This document shows positions 43,641 through 52,609 of a stretch of DNA of 64,000 bases, in pieces; within the stretch, counting starts at the first letter, position 1, and each line of letters starts with the position of its first letter. Under the pieces are notes generated by a model, which saw nothing but the letters and a program-made list of their open reading frames with translations, ran no database searches and was not told the DNA's origin. Made by a program: the position numbers and the translations under genes. The DNA is from Domibacillus indicus (GTDB lineage Bacteria; Bacillota; Bacilli; Bacillales; Domibacillaceae): positions 62,001-126,000 of the forward strand of contig NZ_JAMBOO010000007.1 of the NCBI RefSeq assembly GCF_023715895.1, given 5' to 3'.

Positions 43641-45099
43641 GGCGAGAACACTCCCACTTCAAGCTTGCTAAGTGGGGGATGAATCGCTGCTCTTTCAGTT
43701 ATTCTTTTTCCTTGAACGCACTATTGCTAAAATGGTATAATTAGGTACAGAACAAACGTTCAGGGGTGGAGAAAATGATGAAAACCAAAACAGATGAAAC
43801 AAAGAACCTTCATTTTAAAGCCTTTCGGTTTAAAATCCATCCAAGTGACGAGCAAAAACAACTGATTAACCAAACGATCGGCTGCTGCCGGTTTGTCTAC
43901 AATTATATATTAAATGAAAACATCAAGAGTTTCGAAAAAACAAAAAAACGGTATACAGAAACAGCTGCCAAAAAGCTTCTCCCTGGGCTAAAACAAACAT
44001 TTAAATGGTTGTCTGGTCCTGACAGTATTGCTCTTCAGGCAAGCATCGAATATCAGTACGAAGGATTTAAAAAATATAAGGATCAGCCGAAAAAAGAATT
44101 AAAAAAACGAGCCGCAAAAAAATGTGCAGAAGGCTATACGCCAACGGCGTATGATTTCAAAGGCCATCCAACATTCAAAAGTAAGAAAAACCCGATTCAG
44201 AGCTATACGACCAAAATGACAAACAACAATATTAAAATGATAGACAACTACATTCAGCTGCCGAAACTCGGCTGGATTCGTTTTTCAAAGTCCCGAAACA
44301 TTGAAGGTGATATTAAGCGTGTCACCGTGCGCCGCAGCAGTACCGGCCGGTATTCTATTTCGGTTATTTGCGAGATGCCTTATTCCCCGTACAAACCAAG
44401 CACCAACGATGCCGTTGGCATTGATCTGGGGTTAAAAGAGTTTGCCGTGTTCTCCAACGGTAAATCCATTGCCAACCCGAAATACTATCAAAAATACGAA
44501 AAGCGGTTAGCCTTTCTTCAACGTGCGTTTGCACGTAAAAAAGAAGGTTCGAAATCGTGGAAAAAAAATAAAGCCCAGATTGCTAAACTGCACGAAAAAA
44601 TCAAACACACAAGAGAAGATTTTCTTCACAAGCTGACGACCAGGCTCGTTCATGAAAACCAAGTGATCGCAGTAGAAAATTTGTCCGTGAAGAATCTTGT
44701 CCAAAACAAAAAACTAAGCAAGGGGATTCACGATGCGTCATGGTCGAGGTTCAACGAAATGCTCGCTTACAAAGCGAAGTGGTACGGACGGACGATCATA
44801 AAAGTCGATCCGCTCTTCCCATCAAGCCAGCTCTGCTCAAGGTGCGGGCATCAGCATAAGGATGTGAAAAATCTCGCTGTCCGGGTGTGGGAATGTCCAT
44901 CCTGTGGCGTACGTCACGACCGGGATCTGAATGCGAGCCTGAATATTAAAAAAGAAGCTCTTCGGCTTCTTTCACTTCAGTCTAGTTAAGCTTGGTCATA
45001 AAACCGTTGGAATACGGGGTTAGCCTGATTACTGGGGGTCGAAGATCCCCTTGCCCAGGAATCCCCCACTTCAATCGTCAGGTAAGTGGGTGGTAGTTC
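43641..45099 (+). mobile_element. IS605-like element with zinc-ribbon TnpB
   Basis: 1459 bp, unrelated in sequence to the 32.5 and 57.7 kb copies. Left-end hairpin CTCCCACTTC...AAGTGGGGG at 43651-43677. Right end 45027-45099 has CCCCCACTTC...GTAAGTGGGTGG and ends GTAGTTC. No TnpA gene and no target duplication. Removing it restores the host frame CAF-GND; because of repeated bases the ends could be one base further right (43642-45100). Left flank reads CATTTCC. Confidence 0.82.
43775..44989 (+). CDS. tnpB: TnpB RNA-guided nuclease
   Basis: 404 residues from ATG at 43775 (GGTGGAG upstream; GTG at 43766 also open). N-terminal KAFRFKIHPSDEQKQLINQTIGCCRFVYNYIL, RuvC Asp in VGIDLGLKEFAVFSNG, Glu in IAVENLSV, zinc ribbon CSRCG...CPSCG and the last Asp in HDRDLNASLN. 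All catalytic positions look intact. Typical TnpB length. Expected to use an omega RNA covering its 3' end and the element right end. Confidence 0.93.
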   Translation: MMKTKTDETKNLHFKAFRFKIHPSDEQKQLINQTIGCCRFVYNYILNENIKSFEKTKKRYTETAAKKLLPGLKQTFKWLSGPDSIALQASIEYQYEGFKKYKDQPKKELKKRAAKKCAEGYTPTAYDFKGHPTFKSKKNPIQSYTTKMTNNNIKMIDNYIQLPKLGWIRFSKSRNIEGDIKRVTVRRSSTGRYSISVICEMPYSPYKPSTNDAVGIDLGLKEFAVFSNGKSIANPKYYQKYEKRLAFLQRAFARKKEGSKSWKKNKAQIAKLHEKIKHTREDFLHKLTTRLVHENQVIAVENLSVKNLVQNKKLSKGIHDASWSRFNEMLAYKAKWYGRTIIKVDPLFPSSQLCSRCGHQHKDVKNLAVRVWECPSCGVRHDRDLNASLNIKKEALRLLSLQSS

Positions 45100-45273
45100 A
45101 AATGCACATAATTCTAATTGGCTATCTTTAAAACCAATGATCACAGGGCAATCATTAAACCATTCGTCTTCATCTTGTTCCCAAACCACCCACACCTCTT
45201 TTATGTGTTTACCGATAAGATTTATAAGTTTCGTTCCGTGGTCTTCTATGATATTGAACGGATTCGTATACAT
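45100..45273 (-). pseudogene. Unknown 162-residue protein, N-terminal part (split by IS)
   Basis: 58 codons from ATG at 45273: MYTNPFNIIEDHGTKLINLI to GFKDSQLELCAF, then the element. No good ribosome site is visible. The frame continues into the IS end to a stop at 44986. See the part at 43326-43640. Confidence 0.75.
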
Positions 45274-45383
45274 TTTGGGGTGATAATTAACATAAAGGGT
45301 TCTCCCTTCATCGTTGAATATTGATATCCTCTAGTTTAACAGAAAATAAGTAACAGTCTTTCATACTCCTTCCCTGTAAGCCG

Positions 45384-45411
45384 GTTATCGAAAAACCTTT
45401 TTTCGATTAAC
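45384..45411 (-). terminator. Terminator-like hairpin after EamA gene
   Basis: GTTAATCGAAAAAA with TTTTTCGATAAC on the minus strand, about 80 bp after the EamA stop; T tract is within the stem. Confidence 0.45.
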
Positions 45412-45491
45412 TGTTGCTCATCCAGAGAATAGGCTGTTTATTATATGGGCGAACTACTGCGTAACTTACTTGTATTTTGATTAGAACGAAA

Positions 45492-46436
45492 TTATCTAAA
45501 CCTAAGAAGCTTTTTAATCTTTAACGGATGGGCAGCTTTTGAGGAAGAATCCTTATTCAAAGCCAATAGAACAACCATTCCAATAATACAAACTGCACCC
45601 ATCCATTGGAAAACTCCAAAGGGTTCTTTTAGCCAAAAGACTGTTGTTAGGACAGCCGCCAGCGGTTCTATGCTGCCAAAAAGGCTTGATTCTTTAGGCG
45701 ACAGACTTTGTAAACTTTCGATATAAAACCAAAAAGCAATCATTGTACCAAATACAATAACGAAGACTAAGTATATATAGGCCTCCAATGTTAAGCTTTT
45801 AAAATCCATTTGCAAAGGTGAATGGATGAAACTTAATGCAAAACCGCCAATCACCATAGCCCAGCCAACAACGACAAGAGAATCGTATTGCTTCAGTAGA
45901 GGAACGGCATATAACGTATAAAAGGCTAATGTAATTCCAGATAAAACACCCCAAACCACTGCAAGTATCGGTACAGATAATTGAGAGATTGAGCCGTTGG
46001 TTAATAAGAAAAAGCAGCCAGCTAAAGCAAGCGAAACGGTTATGAAATCCTTTCTTGTAAAAACGGATTGTTTGCGTAAGATTAAATAAATGATAATCAT
46101 GACAGGTGCTAAGTATTGCAATAGTGTTGCGACAGCCGCGTTCCCATGGTTGATGGATGCCATATACGTGTATTGAACCGCAAGCATACCCATTAATCCA
46201 AAGATAATCAGTGGAACAGCAGTCCTTTTCTTTTTCCATACACCAAGTATTTGAGAAGAGTCTTTCCCAAAAAATTGAACGGTCAGAAGTAAAAAACCTG
46301 CTATAAGTAATCGGATCGTTACAAGCCAATTTATATCAATGGCGTATTGATGAAAAAGTTTTTGTGCAACGGTGCCTCCAATACCCCAAAAAGTCGCTCC
46401 CGTAATAACGAGAAATAACCCTTTTCTTCTATTCAT
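45492..46436 (-). CDS. EamA-family (DMT) transporter
   Basis: 314 residues, ten membrane helices in two EamA repeats ([20 protein letters not shown] and [35 protein letters not shown] and [24 protein letters not shown]). Exports or imports small metabolites, often amino acids. Divergent from an AraC-type regulator with about 120 bp between, which probably controls it. Confidence 0.88.
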   Translation of the reverse strand: MNRRKGLFLVITGATFWGIGGTVAQKLFHQYAIDINWLVTIRLLIAGFLLLTVQFFGKDSSQILGVWKKKRTAVPLIIFGLMGMLAVQYTYMASINHGNAAVATLLQYLAPVMIIIYLILRKQSVFTRKDFITVSLALAGCFFLLTNGSISQLSVPILAVVWGVLSGITLAFYTLYAVPLLKQYDSLVVVGWAMVIGGFALSFIHSPLQMDFKSLTLEAYIYLVFVIVFGTMIAFWFYIESLQSLSPKESSLFGSIEPLAAVLTTVFWLKEPFGVFQWMGAVCIIGMVVLLALNKDSSSKAAHPLKIKKLLRFR

Positions 46437-46554
46437 GTTCGGTTCCCCACCCTCAACTATAAAAATAATATTATAATATTGTCATAATAAGTGAAGAATC
46501 CCTTAAATAATACTTAAATCGAATGTAAAAATATAAATATATTGAGGTAGTTAT

Positions 46555-47439
46555 ATGCAAATAAAAGATTTTAGAATTGACCAAAATTTAAAGGAACTAA
46601 CAGAACATCGTACGGTTGTATTGCCGATTGCCTGTTATGAAACCACGATTAGCCAAAATATTAATGGATATATACCTCTTCATTGGCATGATGAAATTCA
46701 ATTTGTTTTGATTATAAAAGGAGAAGCCATCTTTCAAATAAATGAGGAAAAGGTAGTGGTTCCTGAAGGCAAAGGGATATTTATAAATAGCGGCCGCCTG
46801 CACATGGCAGAAGAAAAAAATGCTTCTGGTTGTGTTTATATTTGTTTAAATGTTTCTCCGCATTTTGTTTTATCACAAGAACTTTATTCTTCCTATATAA
46901 GCCCTTATATCCATGCGACTAATTTATCTTACTTATACCTAGATACAAAGGAACCTTGGGAGAAAAACATTGTAGATACCATTATAAAAATCAATCAATT
47001 GATTCAACAAAAGCCACCATTCTATGAAATCGAAATCACCATACAGCTAACGTTCATTTGGAGAAATTTAATCGCTAATGGCTTCCAATTAGAGTACGAA
47101 CAGACAGAAATGTTGAAAAATCATCGGTTGAAGCAAATGTTAAATTGGATACATCTACATTACGCTGAGAAAATCATGTTAGACGATATTGCAAAAGCCG
47201 GCCAATTGAGCCGCTCGGAATGCTGTCGATATTTCAAGCGAATGTTAAACAAAACACCATTAAATTATGTAACAGATTACCGCATTCAAAAAAGCTTACT
47301 CCTGCTGCAACAGCCAGATTCCAATGTCACAGATGTTGCCTATCAAGTAGGATTCAATAGTACAAGCTATTTTATAGATAAGTTCCGGAAGTCCGTCAAC
47401 ATGACACCATTAGCATACAAAAAACTCAAAAATGGATAG
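46555..47439 (+). CDS. AraC-family regulator with cupin sensor
   Basis: 294 residues. N-terminal cupin sensor (HWHDEIQFVLIIKGEAIFQI, VVVPEGKGIFINSGRLHMAE), C-terminal two helix-turn-helix motifs (IMLDDIAKAGQLSRSECCRYFKRML, VTDVAYQVGFNSTSYFIDKF) ending NMTPLAYKKLKNG. Starts at ATG after GAGGT. Divergent from the EamA gene, likely its regulator (inference). Confidence 0.88.
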   Translation: MQIKDFRIDQNLKELTEHRTVVLPIACYETTISQNINGYIPLHWHDEIQFVLIIKGEAIFQINEEKVVVPEGKGIFINSGRLHMAEEKNASGCVYICLNVSPHFVLSQELYSSYISPYIHATNLSYLYLDTKEPWEKNIVDTIIKINQLIQQKPPFYEIEITIQLTFIWRNLIANGFQLEYEQTEMLKNHRLKQMLNWIHLHYAEKIMLDDIAKAGQLSRSECCRYFKRMLNKTPLNYVTDYRIQKSLLLLQQPDSNVTDVAYQVGFNSTSYFIDKFRKSVNMTPLAYKKLKNG

Positions 47440-47478
47440 CTTTATTAACATTATTTTTTGACGAATGGCTATTTTGTG

Positions 47479-47490
47479 CCCCCCCCCCCC
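47479..47490. repeat. Homopolymer C12
   Basis: Twelve C's in a row, 40 bp after the AraC stop. A C9 tract also occurs at 55270-55278. Confidence 0.9.
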
Positions 47491-47716
47491 TCGCTTCTCA
47501 TGTCTTAAAATACTAACATTAAAGGATACTTCAGAGAGAATAGGCATTAATATGAGGAGGCTTTCCTGAAAATTTTCGGTCTTTTTCTTATTTAACGAAT
47601 CTTTCCTATTAGATGAATAAGAAAATCAACAATATCATGATTCCTTTTTTAAGTCAGTTATCGAAAAGGCCTTTTACTCAACCGCTTCAATCTACTGTAA
47701 AAGAAGAATTGAGTAG

Positions 47717-47759
47717 AAAAGAGCCACATAATTACTAATGAAATAATCATGAGGCTTTT
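47717..47759. terminator. Possible terminator
   Basis: AAAAGAGCC and GGCTTTT arms with inner TAAT/ATTA pairing, close to the stop of the leftward membrane protein gene. Confidence 0.4.
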
Positions 47760-47778
47760 ACAATTTACTTTTTTCATT

Positions 47779-48273
47779 TTAAAAAAAGAGAAATTTTAAC
47801 CTTTCCGCGTGTTCTTTACTCAGCTCTCCGTAGCCCTCTTCTTCTTTTTTACTCTGAAGAGAGATACTTCCTTCTTCCATAAGGTAGACTTTGCACATGG
47901 ATAACGGTTCCGGCATGTTCTCTTCATATGTATAGAAGAAGGTGGCTTCTACTGTTCTTTCGCCTTGAATATCCATCATGGTATTTGGTTCCCATTCGAC
48001 TTTTTCAAAAGCTTCTCTTATCACATCAAAATCTTTTTCCTCCGTAATCTCAAATCCATTTTCTGTTTTTACATATAATTCTCGTACCTCTACTCTGGCA
48101 AGCTGGTTTAAATCAAATTTTTTTTGATCTTCAAGCGCGTGTCCAATTATAAAAAGTATAATTACGATCATAATAAAAGGAATAAGCTTCTCTTGTACTA
48201 CACTATTTCCAAAACTTCCTATTAAAAAAAGAATAATAAGCATGACAATAAGATAAACCGATCGCTCTTTCAA
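47779..48273 (-). CDS. Membrane protein of unknown function
   Basis: 164 residues from TTG at 48273, which has GGGAGGG at seven bases; the longer ATG/GTG frame starts on top of that site. Two membrane helices at the N-terminus (VYLIVMLIILFLIGSF, IPFIMIVIILFIIGHAL), then a soluble domain with EKDFDVIREAFEKVEWEPNTMM and ATFFYTYEENM. No family recognised. Single gene. Confidence 0.7.
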   Translation of the reverse strand: MKERSVYLIVMLIILFLIGSFGNSVVQEKLIPFIMIVIILFIIGHALEDQKKFDLNQLARVEVRELYVKTENGFEITEEKDFDVIREAFEKVEWEPNTMMDIQGERTVEATFFYTYEENMPEPLSMCKVYLMEEGSISLQSKKEEEGYGELSKEHAERLKFLFF

Positions 48274-48475
48274 AAAATTTCCCTCCCAAACCAAATTCCA
48301 TAATGATACATTTTAGTTTATCACAGGAAAATCATGATTGTTGTTTAATCTCAATTTTAAATCCAACCGTTTTTGTCTTGGCTTAATCAACAGTAATGGT
48401 CAACTATGAACCTAGAACGCCAACACTAATTCAAACAGCTTTTTTAATGTAAAAATGAATTGCAAGGTTATTACT

Positions 48476-48568
48476 ATGTCAGAAACAGATTCAGAAGAAA
48501 CTAAACAACCTGAGGCCACTAGAAGTGAAACTAGACTGCTTCATTTCTTTTGTGCATTTCTTAACTGA
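48476..48568 (+). CDS. Possible 30-residue peptide
   Basis: ATG frame reading MSETDSEETKQPEATRSETR and then LLHFFCAFLN, with AAGG eight bases upstream and a GC hairpin right after its stop. May be a real small gene or chance; no family. Confidence 0.25.
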   Translation: MSETDSEETKQPEATRSETRLLHFFCAFLN

Positions 48569-48574
48569 TTTTTT

Positions 48575-48600
48575 ACCGGGCTTTTACAAAACCCGGGTTT
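48575..48600 (+). terminator. Hairpin before PhoX-like gene
   Basis: CCGGG/CCCGG arms with inner TTTT/AAAA, followed by TTTCT. Could end the small frame upstream or act in the leader of the PhoX-like gene. Confidence 0.4.
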
Positions 48601-48668
48601 CTCCTTAATAATTTCCGTTTAATCTATTACTAGATTTAAAAAATTATTGGTGAGGGGACACGTACTTT

Positions 48669-50123
48669 ATGACTAATCAAACATCTAATAATGACTTGAA
48701 CAGAAGAAAGTTCTTAAAAGCGGGAGGAATGGGCGCACTTGCTCTTACCCTTGGATCGACTGGAGTATTATCACTCGGTTCAAAAGTATTTGCGGATACA
48801 GCTACTAATCCAACCAATAATCCAACCAGCGGCTTTGGTGGGTATGGCCCTTTAGTTCCGGATCCAAATGGTATTCTTGATCTTCCAGAGGGTTTTCATT
48901 ACAAAATTATTTCCCAAGAGGGCGGTCAGCTGACAAACGGCGGAAAAATCCCTGGAGCCTTTGATGGAATGGCTGCTTTTGAAGGACCTAATAATACAAC
49001 TATTCTTGTTCGCAATCATGAATTAGGAACAAGTGCGGACAATCCGGTGGTTGGAATCAACCCTTTTGATCCAGCCGCTAAAGGTGGTACAACAGCTCTT
49101 GTTGTTGGTCAAAATCGAGAAGTCATCAAAGAATATGTAAGCTCTTCAGGAACAATTCGAAATTGTGCAGGAGGAGCGACACCTTGGAATACGTGGCTGA
49201 CTTGTGAAGAAACACGTACCGCGACACACGGATATGTATTCGAAGTGGACCCGCAGCAGCCGGAGAACGAAATGTCCAAAACTCCAATCAAGGATATGGG
49301 ACGCTTTTCCCACGAAGCCTGCGCAATCGACCCAGCGACAGGATATGTATATTTAACTGAAGATGCTAGCCCAAGTTACTTGTACCGTTTTATTCCAAAT
49401 GACACGAGCCAAAAACCAGGTGCGTTACAAAAAGGCGGAAAGCTTTATGCAGCAGCAATTGAAGCAGTAACTGACCCAGCAGCAAGCACATTTAAAACAG
49501 GACAAACATTTAAAATTGTTTGGAAGGAGCTGGATCCTCACTTATGCCGTGAGGACGCTAAGGCACAAAAATGCATTGAATTCAGTAGACTAGAGGGAGC
49601 GTTCTTCCAAGAGGGTGTTTTCTGGTTCGATGACACCTCTGCTGGGGACAAAAAGCTTGGACGCGTTTATCGTTATGTTCCTCACACTAATACATTAGAG
49701 CTTTTCTATGAGGGAAATGATGCACGAGAAATGGAATATCCGGATAATATTTGCTGTACTCCTTGGGGCGACCTTTGGTATGCAGAAGATGGTTCTGGGC
49801 AAGATCGCATTATGGGAATTACCCCAGAAGGCAAAGTTTATCCTTTTGCCGCCAACCGCCTAAGTGACTCTGAATTATGTGGTCCAACCTTCTCGCCAGA
49901 TGGAAACACACTTTTTGTCAATATTCAAAGCCCAGGAAAAACTATTGCAATCTGGGGACCTTTCCAACGCAGAAACGCTGCGCGCGCAAGAGAAATGTCC
50001 TTTGCTGCTCCTGCAAATCTTGCACCACAAGTTTCAGAAAAAGTGGCTAAGGCTGCTGAGGCGCAAGGTATGTCCATTCTAGAAGCGGCAGCATTTGAGC
50101 GCCACGGAGTAAAAATGATTTAA
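48669..50123 (+). CDS. PhoX-like (DUF839) Tat-exported phosphatase
   Basis: 484 residues. Twin-arginine signal NRRKFLKAGGMGALALTLGS, exported folded, as expected for an enzyme with a Ca/Fe cofactor. DUF839/PhoX features: LPEGFHYKIIS, VRNHELGTSADNPV, NCAGGATPWNTWLTCEET, GRFSHEACAIDP, LEGAFFQEGVFWFDDT, PDNICCTPWGDLWYAEDG. Cys in GGATPWNTWLTCEE is conserved in PhoX as an iron ligand. Hydrolyses phosphomonoesters. The second phosphatase in the window, after 35479-37131. Followed by a strong terminator. Confidence 0.88.
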   Translation: MTNQTSNNDLNRRKFLKAGGMGALALTLGSTGVLSLGSKVFADTATNPTNNPTSGFGGYGPLVPDPNGILDLPEGFHYKIISQEGGQLTNGGKIPGAFDGMAAFEGPNNTTILVRNHELGTSADNPVVGINPFDPAAKGGTTALVVGQNREVIKEYVSSSGTIRNCAGGATPWNTWLTCEETRTATHGYVFEVDPQQPENEMSKTPIKDMGRFSHEACAIDPATGYVYLTEDASPSYLYRFIPNDTSQKPGALQKGGKLYAAAIEAVTDPAASTFKTGQTFKIVWKELDPHLCREDAKAQKCIEFSRLEGAFFQEGVFWFDDTSAGDKKLGRVYRYVPHTNTLELFYEGNDAREMEYPDNICCTPWGDLWYAEDGSGQDRIMGITPEGKVYPFAANRLSDSELCGPTFSPDGNTLFVNIQSPGKTIAIWGPFQRRNAARAREMSFAAPANLAPQVSEKVAKAAEAQGMSILEAAAFERHGVKMI

Positions 50124-50214
50124 ACTGTTTTACAGGATACCCCTGAAAAGATGTAAGCCAACACTTTGTATGGTTTATATCTTTTCTTTTTATTAATTTC
50201 ATATAAAAGTAATT

Positions 50215-50246
50215 GGCTGGGAGAGTTTCTTAGGACCTCCCAGCCC
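50215..50246 (+). terminator. Terminator of PhoX-like gene
   Basis: Perfect 9-bp stem GGCTGGGAG/CTCCCAGCC with a 14-base loop, followed by CTCTTTTT. Confidence 0.8.
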
Positions 50247-50832
50247 TCTTTTTATGTTTCTGGATTGTCAACACTAAATCAGCCAACTCTTTTAAAGAGA
50301 CCATTCCTTTATTAAAGAAGCGGCGCCCTAGCCGTATACTAAAGTAAAAGTTAGAGCGTATTTTTTCATGCCTCTCACAGAGACGCTCCATCAAATTGTA
50401 TAGCAATTAGTTGGAGAGGTTCACTGCTTGTTCTGTACCTAATGCGTTTTTAAATGAACTCACCCTCGTTCTTAATATTTCACTTCTTTGAATTCTTGTT
50501 TTTTTTCATATTCTTTTTGATCCTTTCAATTTCTTAAAGGACAACATTTCCATCTGAAAGACTGTCTAATTCCGTGTTTTTGGACATGCTGAGTGGCAAC
50601 GCTTCGAAGCTCGTTTGTCTTGTTTTAAGTCTAGCTATCTCCTTTTTTAAAGAGTTTTATAACGATACAAAGCAACAGTTTTGTATGGTTATGAGACCTA
50701 AAATACACATCATCAAGACAGCATTACCCCAAAATACTAATCATCGACAAAATTCCTTATTGTAGGGAATCTATCTATACCGGCTCAACCCCTCGTGCAT
50801 ATTTTATATAAAAAGATTAACGAGGTGCTAGA
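50247..50832. other. Region with IS remnant, no intact gene
   Basis: 586 bp. Contains the right-end remnant of a TnpB element (50381-50424). A 63-codon frame at 50574-50765 has no ribosome site. The minus strand near 50470-50560 reads as broken basic sequence (EIERIKKNMKKNKNSKK) and may be gene debris. Confidence 0.4.
50381..50424 (+). mobile_element. Solo right end of an IS200/IS605-type TnpB element
   Basis: Hairpin CTCCA-tcAAATTG-tatag-CAATTagt-TGGAG followed by AGGTTCAC, matching the right ends of the copies at 32.5 and 57.7 kb (outer stem CTCCA/TGGAG and end GAGAGGTTCAC identical). The inner stem differs by compensatory changes. No tnpB frame is left and no matching left end was found nearby. 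Confidence 0.65.
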
Positions 50833-52101
50833 ATGAAAGATCAACAGCAAGCACTAACCATTCTTGGAAGTGCTGGAGGGGTAGCAAAATCTATACTTTC
50901 TATCTTGAATCAATCAGCAGTTGATGAAAAAGATCCTATTCACCACTTTATCAGCAGTTGCAAGATTCACTTACTTGATCATAAGCAAAAAGAAAAAGAT
51001 TACTTTTGCAGATTATTTCCTCATTTACAAAATCAATTTACATTCCATCAATTTGATTTAAAAGATACTGCTAAATTTATAAAGCATCTTAAGAGCACAC
51101 AAACGACTATTGTTATTGACGCTTCGTGGGCAGATACGGTTGAAATGCTGAAATGCTGCGATACACTCGGTGTTAAGTACATCAATACTGCCTTGGAAAA
51201 TACGATGATAGATGAAAATGAAGAATTATATGAGGGATTCCAATTGCTTGAACGGATGCGGTATTTTGAAAAATTCAAAAGTCAATTTACCAATACAGCT
51301 GCCATTATAGGGTCTGGAATGAACCCAGGCGTCGTCCAATGGATGGCCATAGAACTTTTAAAAGAGAATGCGGGAGAGTCTCCTCTTGGCTGCTACATTG
51401 TTGAGCATGACAGCTCTTTTTTTAAAAATAGGAAAAAAGCAAAAAAGAACGTTATTTATACAACATGGTCACCTGAATGTTTCTTAGACGAAGCCATTGC
51501 AAGTTATCCTATGTTTATGAGCCAGCATACACCGCTCTTTTTGTATGAAAAAGTATATGATCTTGAGTTTAAAGTGACATTAGGCAATAAACAATTCCAC
51601 GGTTGTTTAATGCCTCACGAAGAAGTTTATACACTAGGCAAATTATTCAACATGGAGAGCGGCTTTTTATATAAAGTAAATGACCATACAACAGAACTAA
51701 TCCGCTCGAATCTTGATGATGTTGATAAATTATGGGAGCATGACATGAAGGTTCTTGATCCACTTGAAGCAACATTGAAAGGTAAGGATTTAGTCGGTGT
51801 ACTCCTTGTTTATAAAGATAGGGAACGGTATATGTACAATGTATTAAGCAATAAGACGATTTCTTCTAAATACAAGACGAACGCCACCTATTTTCAAGTA
51901 GCCTGCGGTCTTTATGCAGCGTTATCCGTCTTGTTGCTCGATCCTATACCGAAAGGCGTCTATTATGTGGATGAGCTGCTGTTAAAAACAAATAATCATT
52001 ACGGTCAATACCTAGCTTATTATATGACGGACTTTGTTACGGGGGAAAATAATCACACAGACGGCCTGTTACTTCAGAGAATGAAGAAAATAGATCCTTA
52101 G
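50833..52101 (+). CDS. Saccharopine dehydrogenase/homospermidine synthase-like protein
   Basis: 422 residues. N-terminal nucleotide-binding fold (ALTILGSAGGVAKSILSIL, VIDASWADTVEMLKCCDTLGVKYINTALE), then GSGMNPGVVQWMAIELL and TTWSPECFLDEAIASYPMFM, with LMPHEEVYTLGKLFNMESGFLYKVND resembling homospermidine synthases. These condense two polyamines or amines with NAD. ATG after GAGGTG. Single gene with no polyamine genes beside it. Substrate not certain. Confidence 0.75.
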   Translation: MKDQQQALTILGSAGGVAKSILSILNQSAVDEKDPIHHFISSCKIHLLDHKQKEKDYFCRLFPHLQNQFTFHQFDLKDTAKFIKHLKSTQTTIVIDASWADTVEMLKCCDTLGVKYINTALENTMIDENEELYEGFQLLERMRYFEKFKSQFTNTAAIIGSGMNPGVVQWMAIELLKENAGESPLGCYIVEHDSSFFKNRKKAKKNVIYTTWSPECFLDEAIASYPMFMSQHTPLFLYEKVYDLEFKVTLGNKQFHGCLMPHEEVYTLGKLFNMESGFLYKVNDHTTELIRSNLDDVDKLWEHDMKVLDPLEATLKGKDLVGVLLVYKDRERYMYNVLSNKTISSKYKTNATYFQVACGLYAALSVLLLDPIPKGVYYVDELLLKTNNHYGQYLAYYMTDFVTGENNHTDGLLLQRMKKIDP

Positions 52102-52609
52102 AGCCAGGTTTTATACGTATTTCTATAGTTACTGTTTTTCACCTCTAAAGAGAGTAATAGATGAAGACAGATTTTCAAACTGCCTGCAACATTGGAGCTT
52201 GTTTGAATCTCCCCCTCAATTGATGAGGTAAAAAAGGTGCTGTGCTGTTAAATACTTGGTAATCCTTTTCCTTATGTTTTTTCATGTGAAATGAATTCTG
52301 CCTATACTCCGAAATTCCACTGTATAAGTTGAATATCTCGTCCTACTAACTCCACTTTAAATTATCCCAACTGCTTTCACATAAACTTCGAATGCTTCGT
52401 AAATTCATATCAAGTAATAGATAAAGTGCCCTTCCGATTAAAATGACAGCACACCAGATGAAACAAATCTATTTTTCAAAAATTATAGAGGAATTCAAGG
52501 ACGGGCGATTCTCATTTTGTGCAGAGGTTGCCTTTAAGAAGTAATTCAATAAGAGATAGCTCACTACACTCATTAATAAATTCAAATGAGTTCAAATTAC
52601 TGATTTTAA
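52102..52609. other. Intergenic region with gene debris
   Basis: 508 bp. Only a 33-residue frame (52443-52544) looks protein-like; no ribosome site, tRNA or hairpin of note was seen. Confidence 0.35.
52443..52544 (+). pseudogene. Possible coding fragment
   Basis: 33 codons reading MTAHQMKQIYFSKIIEEFKD then GRFSFCAEVAFKK. No ribosome site. It may be a relic of the 5' part of the gene at 52610 or of another lost gene. Confidence 0.25.

Larger units (their letters stand above)
47440..47778. other. Intergenic region with C12 tract
   Basis: 339 bp. Contains a run of 12 C's and a possible terminator at 47717-47759. No gene was found on either strand. Confidence 0.4.
48274..48668. other. Intergenic region upstream of PhoX-like gene
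   Basis: 395 bp. It holds a possible 30-residue frame (48476-48568) and a GC-rich hairpin (48575-48600). No clear PhoP repeats were found here. Confidence 0.4.

Noticed and set aside
50574-50765. 63-codon frame
   Set aside because: No ribosome site and no protein-like pattern; it lies in a region with IS and gene debris.
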